From Hypoxylon rubiginosum (lineage: Eukaryota > Ascomycota > Sordariomycetes > Xylariales > Hypoxylaceae), in NCBI GenBank assembly GCA_902806565.1, contig CADCXA010000050.1:496001-560000 (forward strand): 64,000 bases of DNA, given 5' to 3'. This document shows, in pieces, positions 1-13,200 of the stretch; the stretch's first letter is position 1, and the number at the start of each line of letters is the position of its first letter. The position numbers and the translations under genes are program-made. The notes beneath the pieces were generated by a model. That model did no database searches, was not told where the DNA came from, and saw nothing but the letters and a program-made list of their open reading frames with translations.

Positions 1-2
1 AG

Positions 3-215
3 CCGCCGCTATTCCTAGGCTCCACCGTCTTCTTCGCGCTCAGGGAAGCCGTCAAGGCCGCGAGGGAGATGAACGGGGTGAAAGAGCCCTTAGTGCTAAA
101 CGCCCCAGCGACTCCAGAAAAGCTGCGTCTCGCTGTCGGCGACGATTTCGTCAAACGCGCTGCTGTGGTTCCGAAAGAGGGGGAGACGAACTTTTTCGTT
201 CGTATCGAGGATTAG
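3..215 (+). CDS. xanthine dehydrogenase / aldehyde oxidase-like protein, C-terminal end (partial)
   Basis: The window opens inside an open frame that runs from base 3 to a TAG at 213-215 and gives 70 residues with no start. It begins PPLFLGSTVFFALREAVKAA and continues with LNAPATPEKLRLAVGD. This is the C-terminal signature of the large molybdenum-cofactor domain of xanthine dehydrogenases, where PPLFLG...FFA is followed by a helix and then by a 'PATPE+I' segment. The family oxidises hypoxanthine and xanthine to urate, using Mo-pterin, 2Fe-2S and FAD. The rest of the protein lies upstream of the window, so cofactor sites cannot be checked. A purine hydroxylase or aldehyde oxidase of the same family is equally possible. 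The strand and frame are secure; the exact enzyme is an inference. Confidence 0.8.
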   Translation, partial: PPLFLGSTVFFALREAVKAAREMNGVKEPLVLNAPATPEKLRLAVGDDFVKRAAVVPKEGETNFFVRIED

Positions 216-775
216 ATCCCACGTATCCTGCTTGCGCACTTGAAATGTGGCCCGGATATGTCTATTTCGAGGTATATATATGATTGCCTGCGTCATGAGT
301 GAGGAGTCTTCCTGATGTAGTTTTCTCGTATGGTCGAAAACACGAGAATACGGAAGACGCATCTATATATTCTAACTCCTAGAGGACTAATACTAGAAAA
401 TATGATTACCAGACATTACACATATATAAATCAGCAGGCAATATGTACTGAGGTATTCAGGGGCGGCCAAGGTGCGATACGTCTCATTGGGCTATGCCTA
501 GAAAGATGTTCTGAGCTGTTCCGACGAACAAGAATGAGACATGTCAATTCCTATCTTGGTATGTACCTAAGGTACTGTGCTTGTAACAAGGTACAAGTAG
601 AACCTTGAATCGTGAATCGTGACTTGCAAGTAATTGAGCTGCTACCATATACGACAGGCTTCATTGGCACTTTCAACCTCTGACACAGTCAACATATTAT
701 TATGGGCTGTCGTATGTTTATATCCTCGACGCAACAGATTCGCATGTATAATGACGATTCCGATTTCCGCTGATA
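216..775. other. intergenic, convergent 3' flanks
   Basis: This stretch lies between the stop of the partial xanthine-dehydrogenase-like gene and the stop of the minus-strand methyltransferase gene. It must hold both 3' ends. I see only short open frames without family resemblance and AT-rich words such as tatatata near 260-290 and 361-430. No RNA gene or repeat is recognisable. Confidence 0.5.
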
Positions 776-2374
776 TCAAGGTAGACGCAACGAGTTTCGA
801 AGGAACCCCGCGAAGCTCTCGAAGAGCACATGGTCGTTGCCCTGCAGCCAGCGAACCACGACAACGGCGACGACATTATCTTCCTTGCCTGTTTCTCCTG
901 GATCCTTGGAGGTCCGGACTTCCACGGAAAAGCCGAAGGCGCACTGCTCGCACCGCTGCTGCTGCTGCTGCTGCTGCTTCTGCCCGGGAGACGAGGCCGG
1001 GTTGTCTTTATCTCCATCTCCGCTGGTGGTGGTAATAGGATGCACACCTCTTGCCTTTTTCCGCCGGTACGCCCGGCTCCACACGTTGCCGTCCGCGAAC
1101 CCGAGGCCGCGGGACCGTGTCCGGTCCCACGACCACGAGACCAAGTCGAGCGTCGCCACCGCCTCGCAGACGGCCCGTCTGAGCCGCTCTGTGCTGCTAC
1201 TGCTGCCGACCTCCTCCTCCTCAGCGGGCCACGTGGCAACCGCGATCTCCGTAGACGGGGGAAGAAGCTTCTTCCCGCCCGGCGGCTCGCAGCCCCGGCT
1301 AGCCGACGCACCGGGCCGCCTGGCGCCGAAGCTCCAGCCGACGGCCCAGCGGCGCGTCCGGCTGCCCTGGACGAAGGCGGTGACGGCGTAGTTCGTCACG
1401 CCGCCGCGGCCCCGGAGGTCGGCGATCAGCACGTCGAGGCTCGACTGCTTGCCCAGCATCGCCGTGTACCACTGGACGCGCTCCCGCAGCACCAGGGACT
1501 CGGCGACGAGGCGCCGGACGAACCCGACCTCGCCCCCGTCCGCGTACACCATCTCGACGGGCGCGCCCGTGCACGCGCCGCTCGGGGGCCGCGCCTTCTG
1601 CCGCGCCAGGTCCGCGAGCTCGGCCGCCGACGCGTAGAAGGGCGGGTTGGTCATGACGAAGTCGATACTGTCCAGCCCGAGCTCGTCGAGCGGGACGAGG
1701 GGATCCGTCGCGGCGGCGTCCCGGGGCCCGACGATGCGGACCCGCGACTGCATGCCGTTGATCGCGGCGTTCCGGCGCGCGTACGCCAGCGACCGGGCGT
1801 CGACGTCGGTCGCGACGAAGGACCAGGCCGGCCGCTGGGCGCAGCCGAGGAGCGGGTAGACGAGGCTGGCGCCGGTGCCGACGTCGAGCCCGACGACGCC
1901 GCGGCCGGGCTCGTAGGCGCCGCGGTACGAGGGCGCCGAGGAGTCGAGCAGGTCCTGGAGCCAGAGAATGTAGTTGTGGCGGTTCGGTACCGGGGGGCAG
2001 AGCCGGTCCGCGGGCAGGTCCACGCGCAGCCCGAAGTCGAGCTTCAGGAGCGTCTTGGTGAGCTGCATGACCGACGCCGGGTCCGTGAAGTCGAGGGACG
2101 AGCCATGTCGCAGCACCGCTTTGAACTCCGGGTCGCGCTCTCCGAGGAGGCGAAAGTCGGTCTCTTTTGTGTAGAGCGTCTTGAAATAATCATCGTTTCT
2201 GGGCACTAACGGGTCCGGGACGAGGTGTGTGTCTGGTGTTACCGTCGGCGAAGAGATGGTAGGATCTGCGATAGTAGCAAGCTCGTTGCCGGAATCTCTC
2301 ATCTCAGATCCATCCCCTGCATACTTTCGTTTCGTGCCGCGCACAGGACTGTCGTTCTGACTCGGCATGTCCAT
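776..2374 (-). CDS. METTL16-like U6 snRNA N6-adenosine methyltransferase
   Basis: A single exon of 532 residues. The protein has a class I SAM-dependent methyltransferase core: motif I GLDVGTGAS at about 162-170, the acidic loop VATDVD at 187-192 and the catalytic NPPF tetrad at 243-246 that marks N6-adenine methyltransferases. The later strand FVQGSRTRRWAVGWSF (about 334-349) is diagnostic for the METTL16/RlmF family. METTL16 relatives methylate the ACAGA box of U6 snRNA and affect 5' splice-site choice; the bacterial relative RlmF modifies 23S rRNA. The N-terminus (1-60) is low complexity and carries a basic RGTKRK stretch. A C-terminal region (about 390-475) is rich in E, S and an eight-glutamine run encoded by a CAG tract (957-980 on the plus strand reads as CTG). 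The ATG at 2374 is the first in frame; a second ATG lies two codons on. The body is GC-rich. Family assignment is strong; the U6 substrate is inferred from the family. Confidence 0.88.
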   Translation of the reverse strand: MDMPSQNDSPVRGTKRKYAGDGSEMRDSGNELATIADPTISSPTVTPDTHLVPDPLVPRNDDYFKTLYTKETDFRLLGERDPEFKAVLRHGSSLDFTDPASVMQLTKTLLKLDFGLRVDLPADRLCPPVPNRHNYILWLQDLLDSSAPSYRGAYEPGRGVVGLDVGTGASLVYPLLGCAQRPAWSFVATDVDARSLAYARRNAAINGMQSRVRIVGPRDAAATDPLVPLDELGLDSIDFVMTNPPFYASAAELADLARQKARPPSGACTGAPVEMVYADGGEVGFVRRLVAESLVLRERVQWYTAMLGKQSSLDVLIADLRGRGGVTNYAVTAFVQGSRTRRWAVGWSFGARRPGASASRGCEPPGGKKLLPPSTEIAVATWPAEEEEVGSSSSTERLRRAVCEAVATLDLVSWSWDRTRSRGLGFADGNVWSRAYRRKKARGVHPITTTSGDGDKDNPASSPGQKQQQQQQQRCEQCAFGFSVEVRTSKDPGETGKEDNVVAVVVVRWLQGNDHVLFESFAGFLRNSLRLP

Positions 2375-3426
2375 CTCCGTGTTCGATCCAGATGGCGGGG
2401 CAAATGCATTATGCAGCTTTATCTATGCTGTAAATAAATGCGTAAAAGAAATCAAAGGAATCACAAACAGAAGCTACAACTGTTCGTAAATGTTGACAGT
2501 GGCAAGCTCATAAGGAGCTACAATATTGTCGAGTAAATTAAATTATTAAGGTTAGAAACGGAAAATATCGAAAATATCTAACAGTATAAATTATGTAGTA
2601 GCACGTGACATCCGCATCCCCATTTCCCACTGGTTTGTACGTACATTGTACATACAGCCTCCACGACTACACCAACAGACACGTATATGAAACAACTCAG
2701 TAGAACTCGAAAAAAACAGATTCATTCAGACGCAATTATAAGGCATGGCCAACCAAACTGACCTTTCTCAAGTCAGAAACGACTACTACTAATACTACAA
2801 GCTTTCTCGAAGCCACCGGCCCCTAAACCACCCAGGTATCGCCTTGGCGCACCATGTCTCTGTGATACATATAAAAGGAAAATAAAACAGGAACTACGCA
2901 TCGACCCCCTTTTTAGCATCTCCGGGCCGTGTCCGAATGGCCAATTCATATGTAGGAACGGAAAACAACACGATTGAGTATGCATCTACTCTCGGGAGCA
3001 TCACGGCTCTAGTTAGTCCTGAAGGAAAAGGAAAAAAGAAAGGAAAATCCACGGCAATATCAACAAGCCAGCCTCGCCATGTCATTATAGCTTTGTCCCC
3101 TTAACACCACCAAGAGATAGTTAGCCTTGGCTCATAAATCATTCGGCTCGTGCGAACTTCTGTATACTCCACGACTCGTTATAATAGTCCGTGGTCGAAA
3201 TGTCGACGGCGAAAGAAAAGAGAAGGGCTTGTAAAATCGAAAATTGCAACCAGGCTCTACCGAGAGCAATCCGATAACACCGGGGAACGCCAATCCATGA
3301 TTCTCTTATTAACGTACAGTCCTGCGGGAGAGACGCACCAGGGCGTTCATAAAGGGTACCAGGCCGATAAGACAAGTGCGAGTAGTACAAACTTGGGAAT
3401 AGAAAACGAAGCAGGACGAGGGTTTC
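2375..3426. other. intergenic region between two minus-strand genes
   Basis: About 1.05 kb holding the 5' flank of the methyltransferase gene and the 3' flank of the Zn2Cys6 gene. It is AT-rich, with a GTACGTACATTGTACATAC block at about 2638-2656. Small open frames here (up to 98 codons) have no recognisable domain and I treat them as noise. Confidence 0.5.
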
Positions 3427-6212
3427 TCACACGCCGCCGCCCATAAAGGCAGCAAGGTCATCCAGTTCCAACAGTTGGCGCTCGAAAGCCACACAAAGCT
3501 CGGCCGCGGTCATATCGTTGCCCGAAGCCGGCGCTCCCTCCGCTGCCTGCCCGGATGACGAGGGGGCTGGCGAGTCTGCCTTCTGTTGGCCCGGCGGCGG
3601 GCTCGCGGTCGCGGGCGTCGACGCTCCAGCCGATCCTCCATTAATAGTGGTAAATCCCGACTTTCGCGGCGGCTCGCTGCCTCGACCCTCGACCTGCTCT
3701 TGCGCATTTGCCGATTGTGGGCGCTCGTAGTCCATGCTGTCACCGTTGTTGTCGGGTTGGCTAGCCGTGTCCTCCTTGATCGACGATGCGATAGGGTCGA
3801 CCTGCGGTCTCTGGGGGGGCCTGTCCCCATTCCGCAAGACCTTATTCATAACAGTCAAGTGACGATACCAGGGCACCGCTAGAATCCAGATGTTCGCGCC
3901 GTCCTGGAGGAAGCGCATACCATCACGAACAATCGACTCCGCCGTTTCGTTCACGTCACCCGGCGTCAAACCTTTTAGGCTAAACCAAGCCACGGTAGAG
4001 CAAGCGGTGAAGCACGAAAACAACATAACTAGAGGGAAGTTAAGGACGGCATCCTTGTCGGTATTAGCTTCAAGGGCTAGGAGGAGCGACACCACACTGT
4101 GAGCAGCCGCAAACACGCGATCGACAGTCTGCAAGTGAACGTGCGGAACCATGCGCCAAGTCTCGGTGTTGAAACCTTCGGTGGTAACGAGCTGCAAAAG
4201 TCTACGGCGGTTAACCATGATAGTGGCGCAGTGGAGGAGACAGTGCAGCATGGCATATGTGTATCCACTACCCATCGTAATGTGAAGGTTGATATGTCCG
4301 GGCTTGTCCAGGAAGTGCATGGGCAGAGAATTGCGAACAGCTTCAATGCCCGCTTCCAGAGACGCACACTCCTCCTCCGAGAAAGTAATGCTCGTGACGG
4401 TAGTGAGCATTTCGATGACGTTGCGCCAGGCCTGGGTTGCCATAACAATGTGGCCAAACTCGCCGACTTCGGTCATAGGAGTGGTCGGGTCCGGAAGAGA
4501 AGGCGGCGGAGTGCCAGCCAAGGTGCGGACATACACAGGAGTGCCGAAGTTGTAGCTCATGTCGGGACACGGAAGGGGTACATCCTTAACATCGTGATGG
4601 GAGACAGCCGGCTGGCGGCCGGGGCTACTAGTCAGGAAGCAATCGAGAACATAGATGAGCCACAGAGTGCGACGGAATGACTCGTCCTTGATGAACTGGT
4701 CCGGATCGCCACGGTTCTGGTGAACGGCAATTATCCGAAACATCTGCGCCATGCGGGAGGCTTGTCCCAGGTAGACGTAAGCTCGGACGGCATTGCGGTT
4801 GCCCCATTCGTGGATGATCAGGAGGCAAAGAGCCTGAATATCCGCCAAGCTCGGGTTGTCGAGATTCTGCATGATTATATTGATAGTCTTGACGGCAAAA
4901 TGCTCGGAGGCAGCCGAAGCACCTCCCTGTCCTCCATACCGACGAATCAACGCGGGAGAGCTTCTGCGTACGGGAAATAAAAACGGTTAGGTAAGCCCGG
5001 TTCACTCAACTTAATACAAAGAGAAGGGTTCCATGCGCCATCGGGAAGGAAGGCGGCGGGGAAGGATGTGTGGGAGGGAGGAATTATTGGTGCGTTAGGC
5101 GAGACGCGAATGCACCTCCGGAGATGACTGAACCATTCGCCCGGAATCCTTTCAGAAGTGGATAAAGCGGGTTCCGGGGGTGTGAGTTGAGTAGGAGATT
5201 AGGAAGAAGAAAGATGGCGACGAAACAAGTTGCTTACCGTGCAGCGCATGTTAGAAGGCCGTTGATGATGCTAGCCTCGAGAGTACCGTTCTTAAGCTTC
5301 TGTAAAAAGGAAGGCTTGTGGAAGGCGACGCAAGACGGAATGGTCTTGTTGATGACCCTTTCACATTCCGTTACCAGTTCCGGATTGAGTCTGTGGGGAC
5401 GAACGAAAATACGTGTTAGTGGAGCCGATCAACGCGAACGAGGTTTGGGGGTGGACAAGGATGTTGATTGAAATGGGAGCGCGTGTTGGGGGTGCAGGGA
5501 CAAACGGAGCAAAAGGCAGGATGGGACCTTTGGAAAAGGCGTTGGAGTTCCCGAGGCGAGACGAGGCAACCGGCATCTCCATCCCATTCGTAGCCCGCCT
5601 AATTAGTAGGGTTATTGGGTATTGGGGAGGGAGCATCTGGCCCACTGTACTTCAAGGCTTGACCGAGGCCAGGGGGGGCACGGATCAATACCAAGACCAG
5701 TTCGGGGCGCGTCCACTGCAGTCGCCGTTGTCTTAGGCCAAAGGCCGAAACACCATGGCGCCAGCAATGGAGACAACCACCAAGGAGGACTGAGTGAGAC
5801 TGGAAGGACTGAAGATTTGGAGGTATTTGAAGCAGAAAGGAGGAGGATGATGATAGTAAAAAAATAAAAATAAAAATGAATATAATAGAGAACAATAGAC
5901 AACAACTTACTTCTCGCTATTGGATTGCATGCTACGCGGCAAGACGGCGCCGGAGGCGACAGGTTGGCGGTCGCTGGTGGCAGACACGCTTCGCTCTCCA
6001 GGCAGACTCTCTCGCGGTCGAGGAGGTCTAGCAGGAGACTGGCCGTGATGATGTGCCAGACTCTCTGAGGGTAGATAGCATTCGTGCATGCCCTTGGCAC
6101 AGTTTCTGCAAGGTGCCCGGCCATTCTCGTAGACGCATTTAGTCTTGCCTTTGCGACAGCGCACACAAGCGCCGCCGGCTCTCAGCGACGTGCCGCGGAC
6201 GACAGACGCCAT
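3427..6212 (-). CDS. Zn2Cys6 transcription factor with fungal-specific MHR domain
   Basis: Three exons join in frame: 6212-5911, 5390-5238 and 4963-3427, giving 663 residues. Both donors are GTAAG-type (GTAAGT, GTAAGC); the acceptors are CACAG and CGCAG. Exon 1 carries a binuclear zinc cluster with cysteines at 16, 19, 26, 35, 38 and 45 (C-x2-C-x6-C-x8-C-x2-C-x6-C), the DNA-binding module of Gal4-type regulators. Exon 2 and the start of exon 3 encode the beginning of the fungal-specific transcription factor (MHR) region, e.g. ECERVINKTIPSCVAFHKPS and SLADIQALCLLIIHEWG. The C-terminal roughly 140 residues are rich in P, S, G and A and probably disordered. The ATG at 6212 was chosen because it lies just before the cluster; a longer upstream open frame reaching 6764 is low complexity and is probably 5' leader. 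Target genes cannot be read from sequence. No obvious pathway cluster adjoins it. Confidence 0.88.
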
Positions 6213-6869
6213 GGCGAAACAGGTAGACGAACAAAGATTCTGAAAATGAAATGAAGACGATGATGCCGTTCCGAGTAGTAGCGCGATGCTCCGAAGGCAG
6301 GTCCGGTAGAAGATGAAGGAGTTGTGAAGAAGAGAAGTGTGTACGGAGAAGACGGGAGGCGGTGGATGTTCGGGTGCGGTAGATGGGAAATTTTTTTTTG
6401 TTGGATAAGTTTCGGTCGGAGTGGAGGTTTCAAGGGGGGGGTAAAAAGGGTGGGAGATTAGGAGAAGCGAAAAAAAAGGAAAGAGGAAAAAAAAAAAGAT
6501 GGATGGGCAAAGAGCTAGGTTAGTACCAGATGGCGTTTCTGGCGCAATGCCGCAGAGGGTAGGAAGTAGGAGAGGAGGGTTGTTGCAGGAGACGGGCAGG
6601 ACGGGAGGGAGGACAGAAATTAGGACGGACGAGACTCGGGGCGTTTGCGCTAAAATCAGCACGCGCACCTGAGAGCCAAAGCCCCAGCACCTGGTACACC
6701 AGGGCCTTGGATGCACTGACGATTCCCCGAGAAAAGGGCAATGGCAATGCCACAAGGCGGTCAATTCGGGGGGGTAGCGGGTAGCAAGAGGATTGCGGTT
6801 ACCAGGCGGCCTAGCCCGGGCTCTTTTCTTCCTATTCTGTCTGTACTTTTTTGATTGCTTTGGGCTTGG

Positions 6870-6894
6870 ACTTGGGACTTGGGACTTGGGACTT
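6870..6894. repeat. period-7 tandem array, ACTTGGG x3.5
   Basis: Three exact copies of the heptamer ACTTGGG at 6870-6890 are followed by ACTT. It lies upstream of the Zn2Cys6 gene. Confidence 0.9.
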
Positions 6895-9800
6895 TTCCCT
6901 ATTTGCCCTCTCTTTCTTTTCTTATTATATTATTTTTATTTCCTTGTGGGGGTAAGACCACGACGACCGGGGAATCGCCCGTCCGAAAGGTACCTTTTTT
7001 TTTTTTTTTCTTCTTCTTCAAAACGTAAAAGGGTTTATTATCCCGTCGTCAAGTATTCCGTAGCTCCGCATATATTCGTATATAACTACTTTATGGATAT
7101 CAAAGTAGGAATATAATAAGTTAAATCAATCAAATTTGATCGCACTAGAGGAACGAAAAAAAGGAAGGGAAGAATTCCCGGGCTCGAATAATAAAAAAAG
7201 TCGATCGATCGGAGGTAGACTGATGAAATTGCCAAACTCAACTTTTTTGCTCTGAAGGGGGGGGGTTTCGGCTCCACGGCTCCCGGCGCTCGTCGTCTCT
7301 TTCGCGTGGGAATTTACAAATTTGGCTAGGTAATGGTACGGGGCCATTCCGTACTGTCTATATGTACTGTACAACACGAGACGGGAAACAAGTCGTGTAC
7401 ACGTACTTCGTAATCCGTCCACTTCCGTACTTACTCTCTCCCTTAACTCTGTTCTATTCTATTCTACCTTACCTCCTTTATCAGCTGCCTATTTATCTCT
7501 GATCAATTTTTATTATAGATATCGAGACGAGCCCTCGTTAAAAAGGAACGAGTTGAATGAGATCGCGGCTTAATTTTATATATACATGTATATATATATA
7601 TATATTCATTTCATTTTTTACTAGGGAGTCGCGCAGACTTGAGGTGCCTCAAATGTTCGGCCACCCGACCGACCCCTTCACCAAGTACATCCATCATCAC
7701 TCTTAAAACATCGGTCGGAACTGTGAATGACGGAGGACAAGAAGATGGAAAGTTTAAACCCTCGCGACTCGCGCTCATGATACGCACTATATGTGCGAAA
7801 AGTAAGAACGGTAGAAGAAAAAGTACATGGCTCTACCTGCTCGAATGCTAATGGGTACCTCGTACTGTGAGTGCGGACACGGGGTCTAGAGCGGCGGATG
7901 AACTGGGCTTTTTCGGAGTGTCGGTCCCTGTTTTACTACCTACAGAAAACTGCCCAGGTGCCTTACCTCTTACCGAGCCAGCCTGTGACCACGGGGTGCT
8001 ATGTACATACCACGCACGGTCTACCTAGGTAGGGTCTTGCGTACGCTTCTAATACACACACTCCCGGGAATTGTCTATCGAGAGATGCTTCGCATTCCAA
8101 GGAATGGAAAGATGGTAAGATTGTACGATGTTAACATGATCAACTTTGTATCAGCAGCAGCCCAGCAGCCCAGAAGCTCTTCTGCATACCGACGATTTTC
8201 GTCTAGCTCGGAAATTTTCCCACCTCATGTTCCAAGATTGCCAAAGTTCGGGTGCGCAGATATCATGGAAATCACTTGAGTTGTGGGTAATGCATTGCAG
8301 CAATCTTTAATAAAGTGCCGCAGCCTCCGAGATGCCGCACCCGCACCCCCTTCTCATCCGTCTCTCTCTGTGTCTTGTCTTTGCTTATTACCTCCCTACG
8401 TACGTACAAGATATGCATTATACACTTGGGATGGGTATGCGCACGATATCCATGCCATAGACTATGGTAAAGAAGACGGTATCATGGCAAAACAGAAGAA
8501 AACCCCTTCGGGGGCTGTTCGTCGGGCTGACGAAGCAATGAACGAATGGGATCGGTTAGCCGGGGCTGACTCGATGCAACCTCAACCAGGCAACCCAGCC
8601 CGCCACGTTGGTTGCTCAGAACTCCGCCGGCCGTCGACCTATTTGTGTGTAGCCTAGGATGCTGGCGCGTCGCAGACCTACCACTCAAGAGAACACACGG
8701 AACGGAAGCGCTCCCACTTTTGGTCATCGCCAAAGCTGACCGAGATGGGCCCGCTTCGCCGTCGCCGAAGCAATAAGAATTCAAACTAAATGGCCCGTCT
8801 AACCAAGATGGCCATCACGCTGAAATATATACATACATAGTAGCGATATTCAGATTCAGGTTCAAATTCAAACTAGTAATGATAAGAGGAGGTAACCCCT
8901 TGGCAGACTTTTACTATTGAAGCTATTCTTAAAATTAATGGGTATCCGGGCGGCGGATAGTCCGAAACGGAGATGACCTCAATGGCTGGGTGACACTAAG
9001 CTGCAGTGCCATGTGCGCAAATCGTCATCAACCCCCTTTCCCTCTTGGATGTCGGCACCGGACTCCTTTGGTGCAATCTTCCGTCCGGCCTTACTAATAT
9101 TGAGCTACAATACACATACATAAGTAAAATAGGTGGTAGGGAAGCATGGATTATCATATATTCATATATTTGTACAAGAAATGTCTGCCCGCCCCTTCAA
9201 CACCACACACGGCTTACCTCCGACACGATGCGACAATTCTTGCGCGCAATATTCTTGGAGATGACCTGAAATACCGTTTGTTTAATGTGTTCGCCCCGGT
9301 ACTATCTTCGTGTAAGTGCCAAGTCAAAAGTACCCGAGACGATGACATCCTGCACCTTTTACGACTCCATCCCCTGCCAGGGGGTTCATTACCGCCGAAT
9401 TTCGTCGAATCCTGATCGGCTGCGATACCCGCTAATCGGCCAACCTCGCCATCGTGTGTATGTGTGTGTCTTTTTAAATTGTTACTACCCAGCTACTGCT
9501 CGGAGGGGCGACAGAGTTTCGTCACGACCCAAACCGTGATTAGATCAGATGTTCGCCTGCGGTCCGGGAGGCGAAGTCGCAAACGACAAGATACGAAATG
9601 CGAAATGCGGGAATACGGAATGACTCAGAGAAAGAGAGGGAGAGGGAGGGAGAGATATGAGAGAGAGCCTCATCCGAACCAGACATCACCACGTAGTCAC
9701 GTACGCCCGCAGATTCCCAGATGGATGGTAACGGCCTATTATCCTCCATTACGCGCATTCCCGTGTACAAGTGATACGTGCAGCCATCCCAATGATCTGT

Positions 9801-10186
9801 CGCAGAGCTAGAAAACGAACCTCACCTGGCCAGTTTTTTCCCCGGATGGAGTGGAGCCGCCGATGGTTTGCTAGGGGGCCATCATGACACGGAACCCCCC
9901 CTTTTTCTTTTTTTCCTCCGAGAACTAATACTATTCAGGTTGACGGTGAAATGAACAGAAGAATACCTAATATAATCAGGCCTAGATAGATGGCCGCGTG
10001 CACAATATACACCTGATGAAATACGTACCTACTATATGTATTCAAGCGCGTCTGCTCTCCGTGCTAAATATAGGTAATGGTAATACATGCCGTCCAATGA
10101 TTACCAATAAAATAATAAGAAAAAAGCATTGCGTTTCGTTTGTTTCTACTAGGTAGGTATTCCTCGTCCGCGTCTACCTACTCGTA

Positions 10187-10207
10187 CGTGAGACGTGAGA
10201 CGTGAGA
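10187..10207. repeat. period-7 tandem array, CGTGAGA x3
   Basis: Three exact head-to-tail copies of CGTGAGA lie in the gene-poor region. Confidence 0.9.
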
Positions 10208-13200
10208 TGGCGAACTCCGTAAGTCCAAAGCCCAAGATATCCGCACTGTGCGCCGGCCGAAGACGTGGAGGTAATGACCCCGTCAGCCCGTCGCGCCGCT
10301 TTGTCCCAAGTAACTCGCCATAGGCCGGTACCTTTTTCTCATTTCACGCTAGGTAAGAATTTATGTAGCTATTGGCTACATACCTACATACCTAGGCAAT
10401 GATCTATCATTTGATTCCTTACCGACGCCATCACATTGGGCGGCGCCGTCGCATCTGCGCTATATGTACATACCTAGTGTCTACATGGTAGGTGCCTATC
10501 TGTGCGTGCCCGTCCGCCGGGATACCCGAGGGTAGGTATATAGATATCAGCATCCGTCGCAGGATTTTTCCCTCCCCGACTTCCCCCTCCATGTAGGTTG
10601 GATACCGATATGCTACAGAAAGGTGAAATACCCCATTCGACCTAACCTCCTAAAGGCATCTACGGCGCTATACAAAGTTAGCCGCGGGCGTCACAACGTT
10701 CTCGGCGGCAATTAAAAAAAGGGGGGGCAGCCCGGGTCGTCTATCCTAGATGGCCCCCCTTCCCCTTCCCCCTTGGTCTAAGTCCGCCCACCTGAGTAAC
10801 CTACCGCCCAGAAAAGAAAATTGCAACGTACCGCGGGCCGGGGTTGCTATCGCACAGTACCATTTCTATGGGCAAGTCTCTCCCACCGAATCAGCCATCT
10901 AACGGACCGAGTTCAGAAACGGGGGACGGCCAGATTACCGAACGATGTGCACCCAACTTTTGTTTGACTTGGCCCTTTGACGGTCAGGACGGTTTTACGC
11001 ACCTGCGCACATGCTCGAAGCCGAAACCAGATCTACATTATGACGAGTCATCAGGATCCCAAGGTACAGTAGGCTGCGCGCGGGACGGCCGCCCAAAGTT
11101 AGGGGCCGCAGAGCCATACGGCCATAGTTATGCCCCTCCCTTGCCTACTCGGCTGCCTATCAGCCCCAATTGCCTGTCTTAGGTAATAGTAGGCTCTCTC
11201 TCCAACCATGATGTGCTTAGGTACCCGGAAGAACGAAGCTGATGCGGTCCCTCCCGCTTTGTCTGTGTCTGCTGATGGTCACGTGTTCCCAAGTCGCGGG
11301 AGAGGTAGCAAAGGAATGTTACCGTCCCATCCGGCCAAGGAGATTTCGGGAAACGAAGAATAGGAAAGAAAAGAAAGACGAAACATAGTCCTCTCAATTC
11401 TTATTAGCCCATAGTGTGTTGAATTCATGCATCGTGCGGGATACGTAGTCCTTTCTGGCATGTCACGAAGACAGCATCATGTTCACCAAGGCAGCGACCA
11501 GGCCGTGTAAGCTTTTTTTTCGAGTCGACAGGCATGCTCCGTATCTTCCGGGATCCCCGTTGGTGCACCCTACCTGTACTCCTGTGCTTCCGTCAGCACG
11601 TGTCGGTAGGTCGGCAAGGCCTGCTACCTCGTCTTACAACCAAAAGCCTGCTATACCGATCCTACCTCAGCCACGCTGTCGCTTGCGCGAGCCCGGTTTA
11701 TTCGCTGCTTTGTAACAGGGCACAGGGCGGCGATAATTTCGCGCTCATTTCTAAGCCAATGTCGTCATCTCTCAACGGCGTGTAGTGGGTCTTTGTCCGG
11801 CCTGCTAATGCTTCAGAGCTCCAGGCTCATACCACCGGACTGTTTCGAGGTTTAATGTGGCGAATCACTCTGCCATACGTGAGAAAGACGAAGAGCCGAT
11901 ATCTTAGATAAAGCATTTACCTTAATGGGATATAACTAACTCCCTAGGTACCGCTTAACTGGCTTTTGAACCATGTAATAGTTCTAGGTAGGTCCTCAAC
12001 TCATTGATCAAAAAAGGTCATCACGTATATATCAGATTATCTTATGAAATGCTCTACCTATATTCCCCCCATCTCTCTTCTTAGCTTGAGTTGCAGTACT
12101 TTATCTTACTTGCATATAATATATCATATATTACTTGTAGATTATTATTAATTTCCCAAGTCACTAGATACTTGAAGGCACTCTCTTCTCTCGGTGCTAT
12201 GAGTGTGAAGCTAAATTTCACAGTTTTCTATAAAATTACAAGGGACAAGCGCCTAATAGTTATCCGCGGTAGCTGAGTTTCTTATGCAACATCTATTGAG
12301 CTGAATAGCATGATAGTGACCTCCTCTAGTCAAAATATTAGGTGGTCCTACACATGAGGCACTACTCCTTCGTTTATCGACCTTCTTACTATCATTGAAG
12401 AATACTGTCTGTATTAGAACTAAATAAGAGTTATCATAACTCTAAAAATGTAATTCTCGATTATGACACCGGGTAGAATCTTGGGCCTGAAATAAGCCGT
12501 CCGAGGATTTCAATAGGTGCTAGGTAGGATGATGCAGTGATATAAACCATTCGCTTGCCGACTTACAAAATGAGAGATACTCCCAAAGTTACCCCAGTTC
12601 ATATAAATAGGCTTATATCGAGATTATTTATTTGCGTAGGATGTCTCAATGTCCATTGCTATGAGGACTAAGAAGAGGATCCATATGCCCATCGATACCC
12701 TCGTTGCGGATCCGACGTTTGCTGAGTACGGTAACGAGCTCTTGCATGCCATGTGTACTTATTATTTCATGGCATTCTATACCTTAGGGACTCGTAGTAA
12801 GTACCTGCATAAGATGAAATGTATCCGTAGACCATTAGCAATTTCGTATCAGACTAAATCTGTATAGGTAGTATTTTATAGCCTTTCCTTTATACGATCT
12901 TTAACTAGGTTATGGCCTAGTTGCGAGTCTAGGGATCTTACAAGATATTATAGACATTGTTCATTAGATCTGATAGTCTCATAACCCATTGAAGTTTTAC
13001 CTCAAAGCTTTGAAGTTTTGAAAATTTGAATAGGGGTCATTGCATTTCTCAAAGGGGCTCAAATCTCATGGCAATCGAAGCCATCTTTCGCAGATATAGT
13101 GAGGATTTTAGAAATCTCATTCCAATTTTATTTCGTGCCATTGGTGACATGTAATCTGAATCATCGCTACTACTACAAGTGCTGCCCTTGCGTTCCAGAT

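Noticed and set aside
830..2209. 459-codon open frame on the plus strand
   Set aside because: It is antisense to the METTL16-like gene; the frame is a by-product of high GC and has arginine/glycine-rich composition without motifs.
5599..6166. Minus-strand frames of 98 and 184 codons
   Set aside because: They cover intron 1 and the wrong frame of exon 1 of the Zn2Cys6 gene; the three-exon model explains the region.
6213..6764. In-frame upstream extension of the Zn2Cys6 protein from 6764
   Set aside because: The extension is low complexity with long phenylalanine/serine runs; the zinc cluster starts just after the ATG at 6212, as is usual in the family.
10844..11182. 112-codon plus-strand frame in the gene desert
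   Set aside because: Composition is unstructured, no motif, no exon partners and no sign of codon bias.
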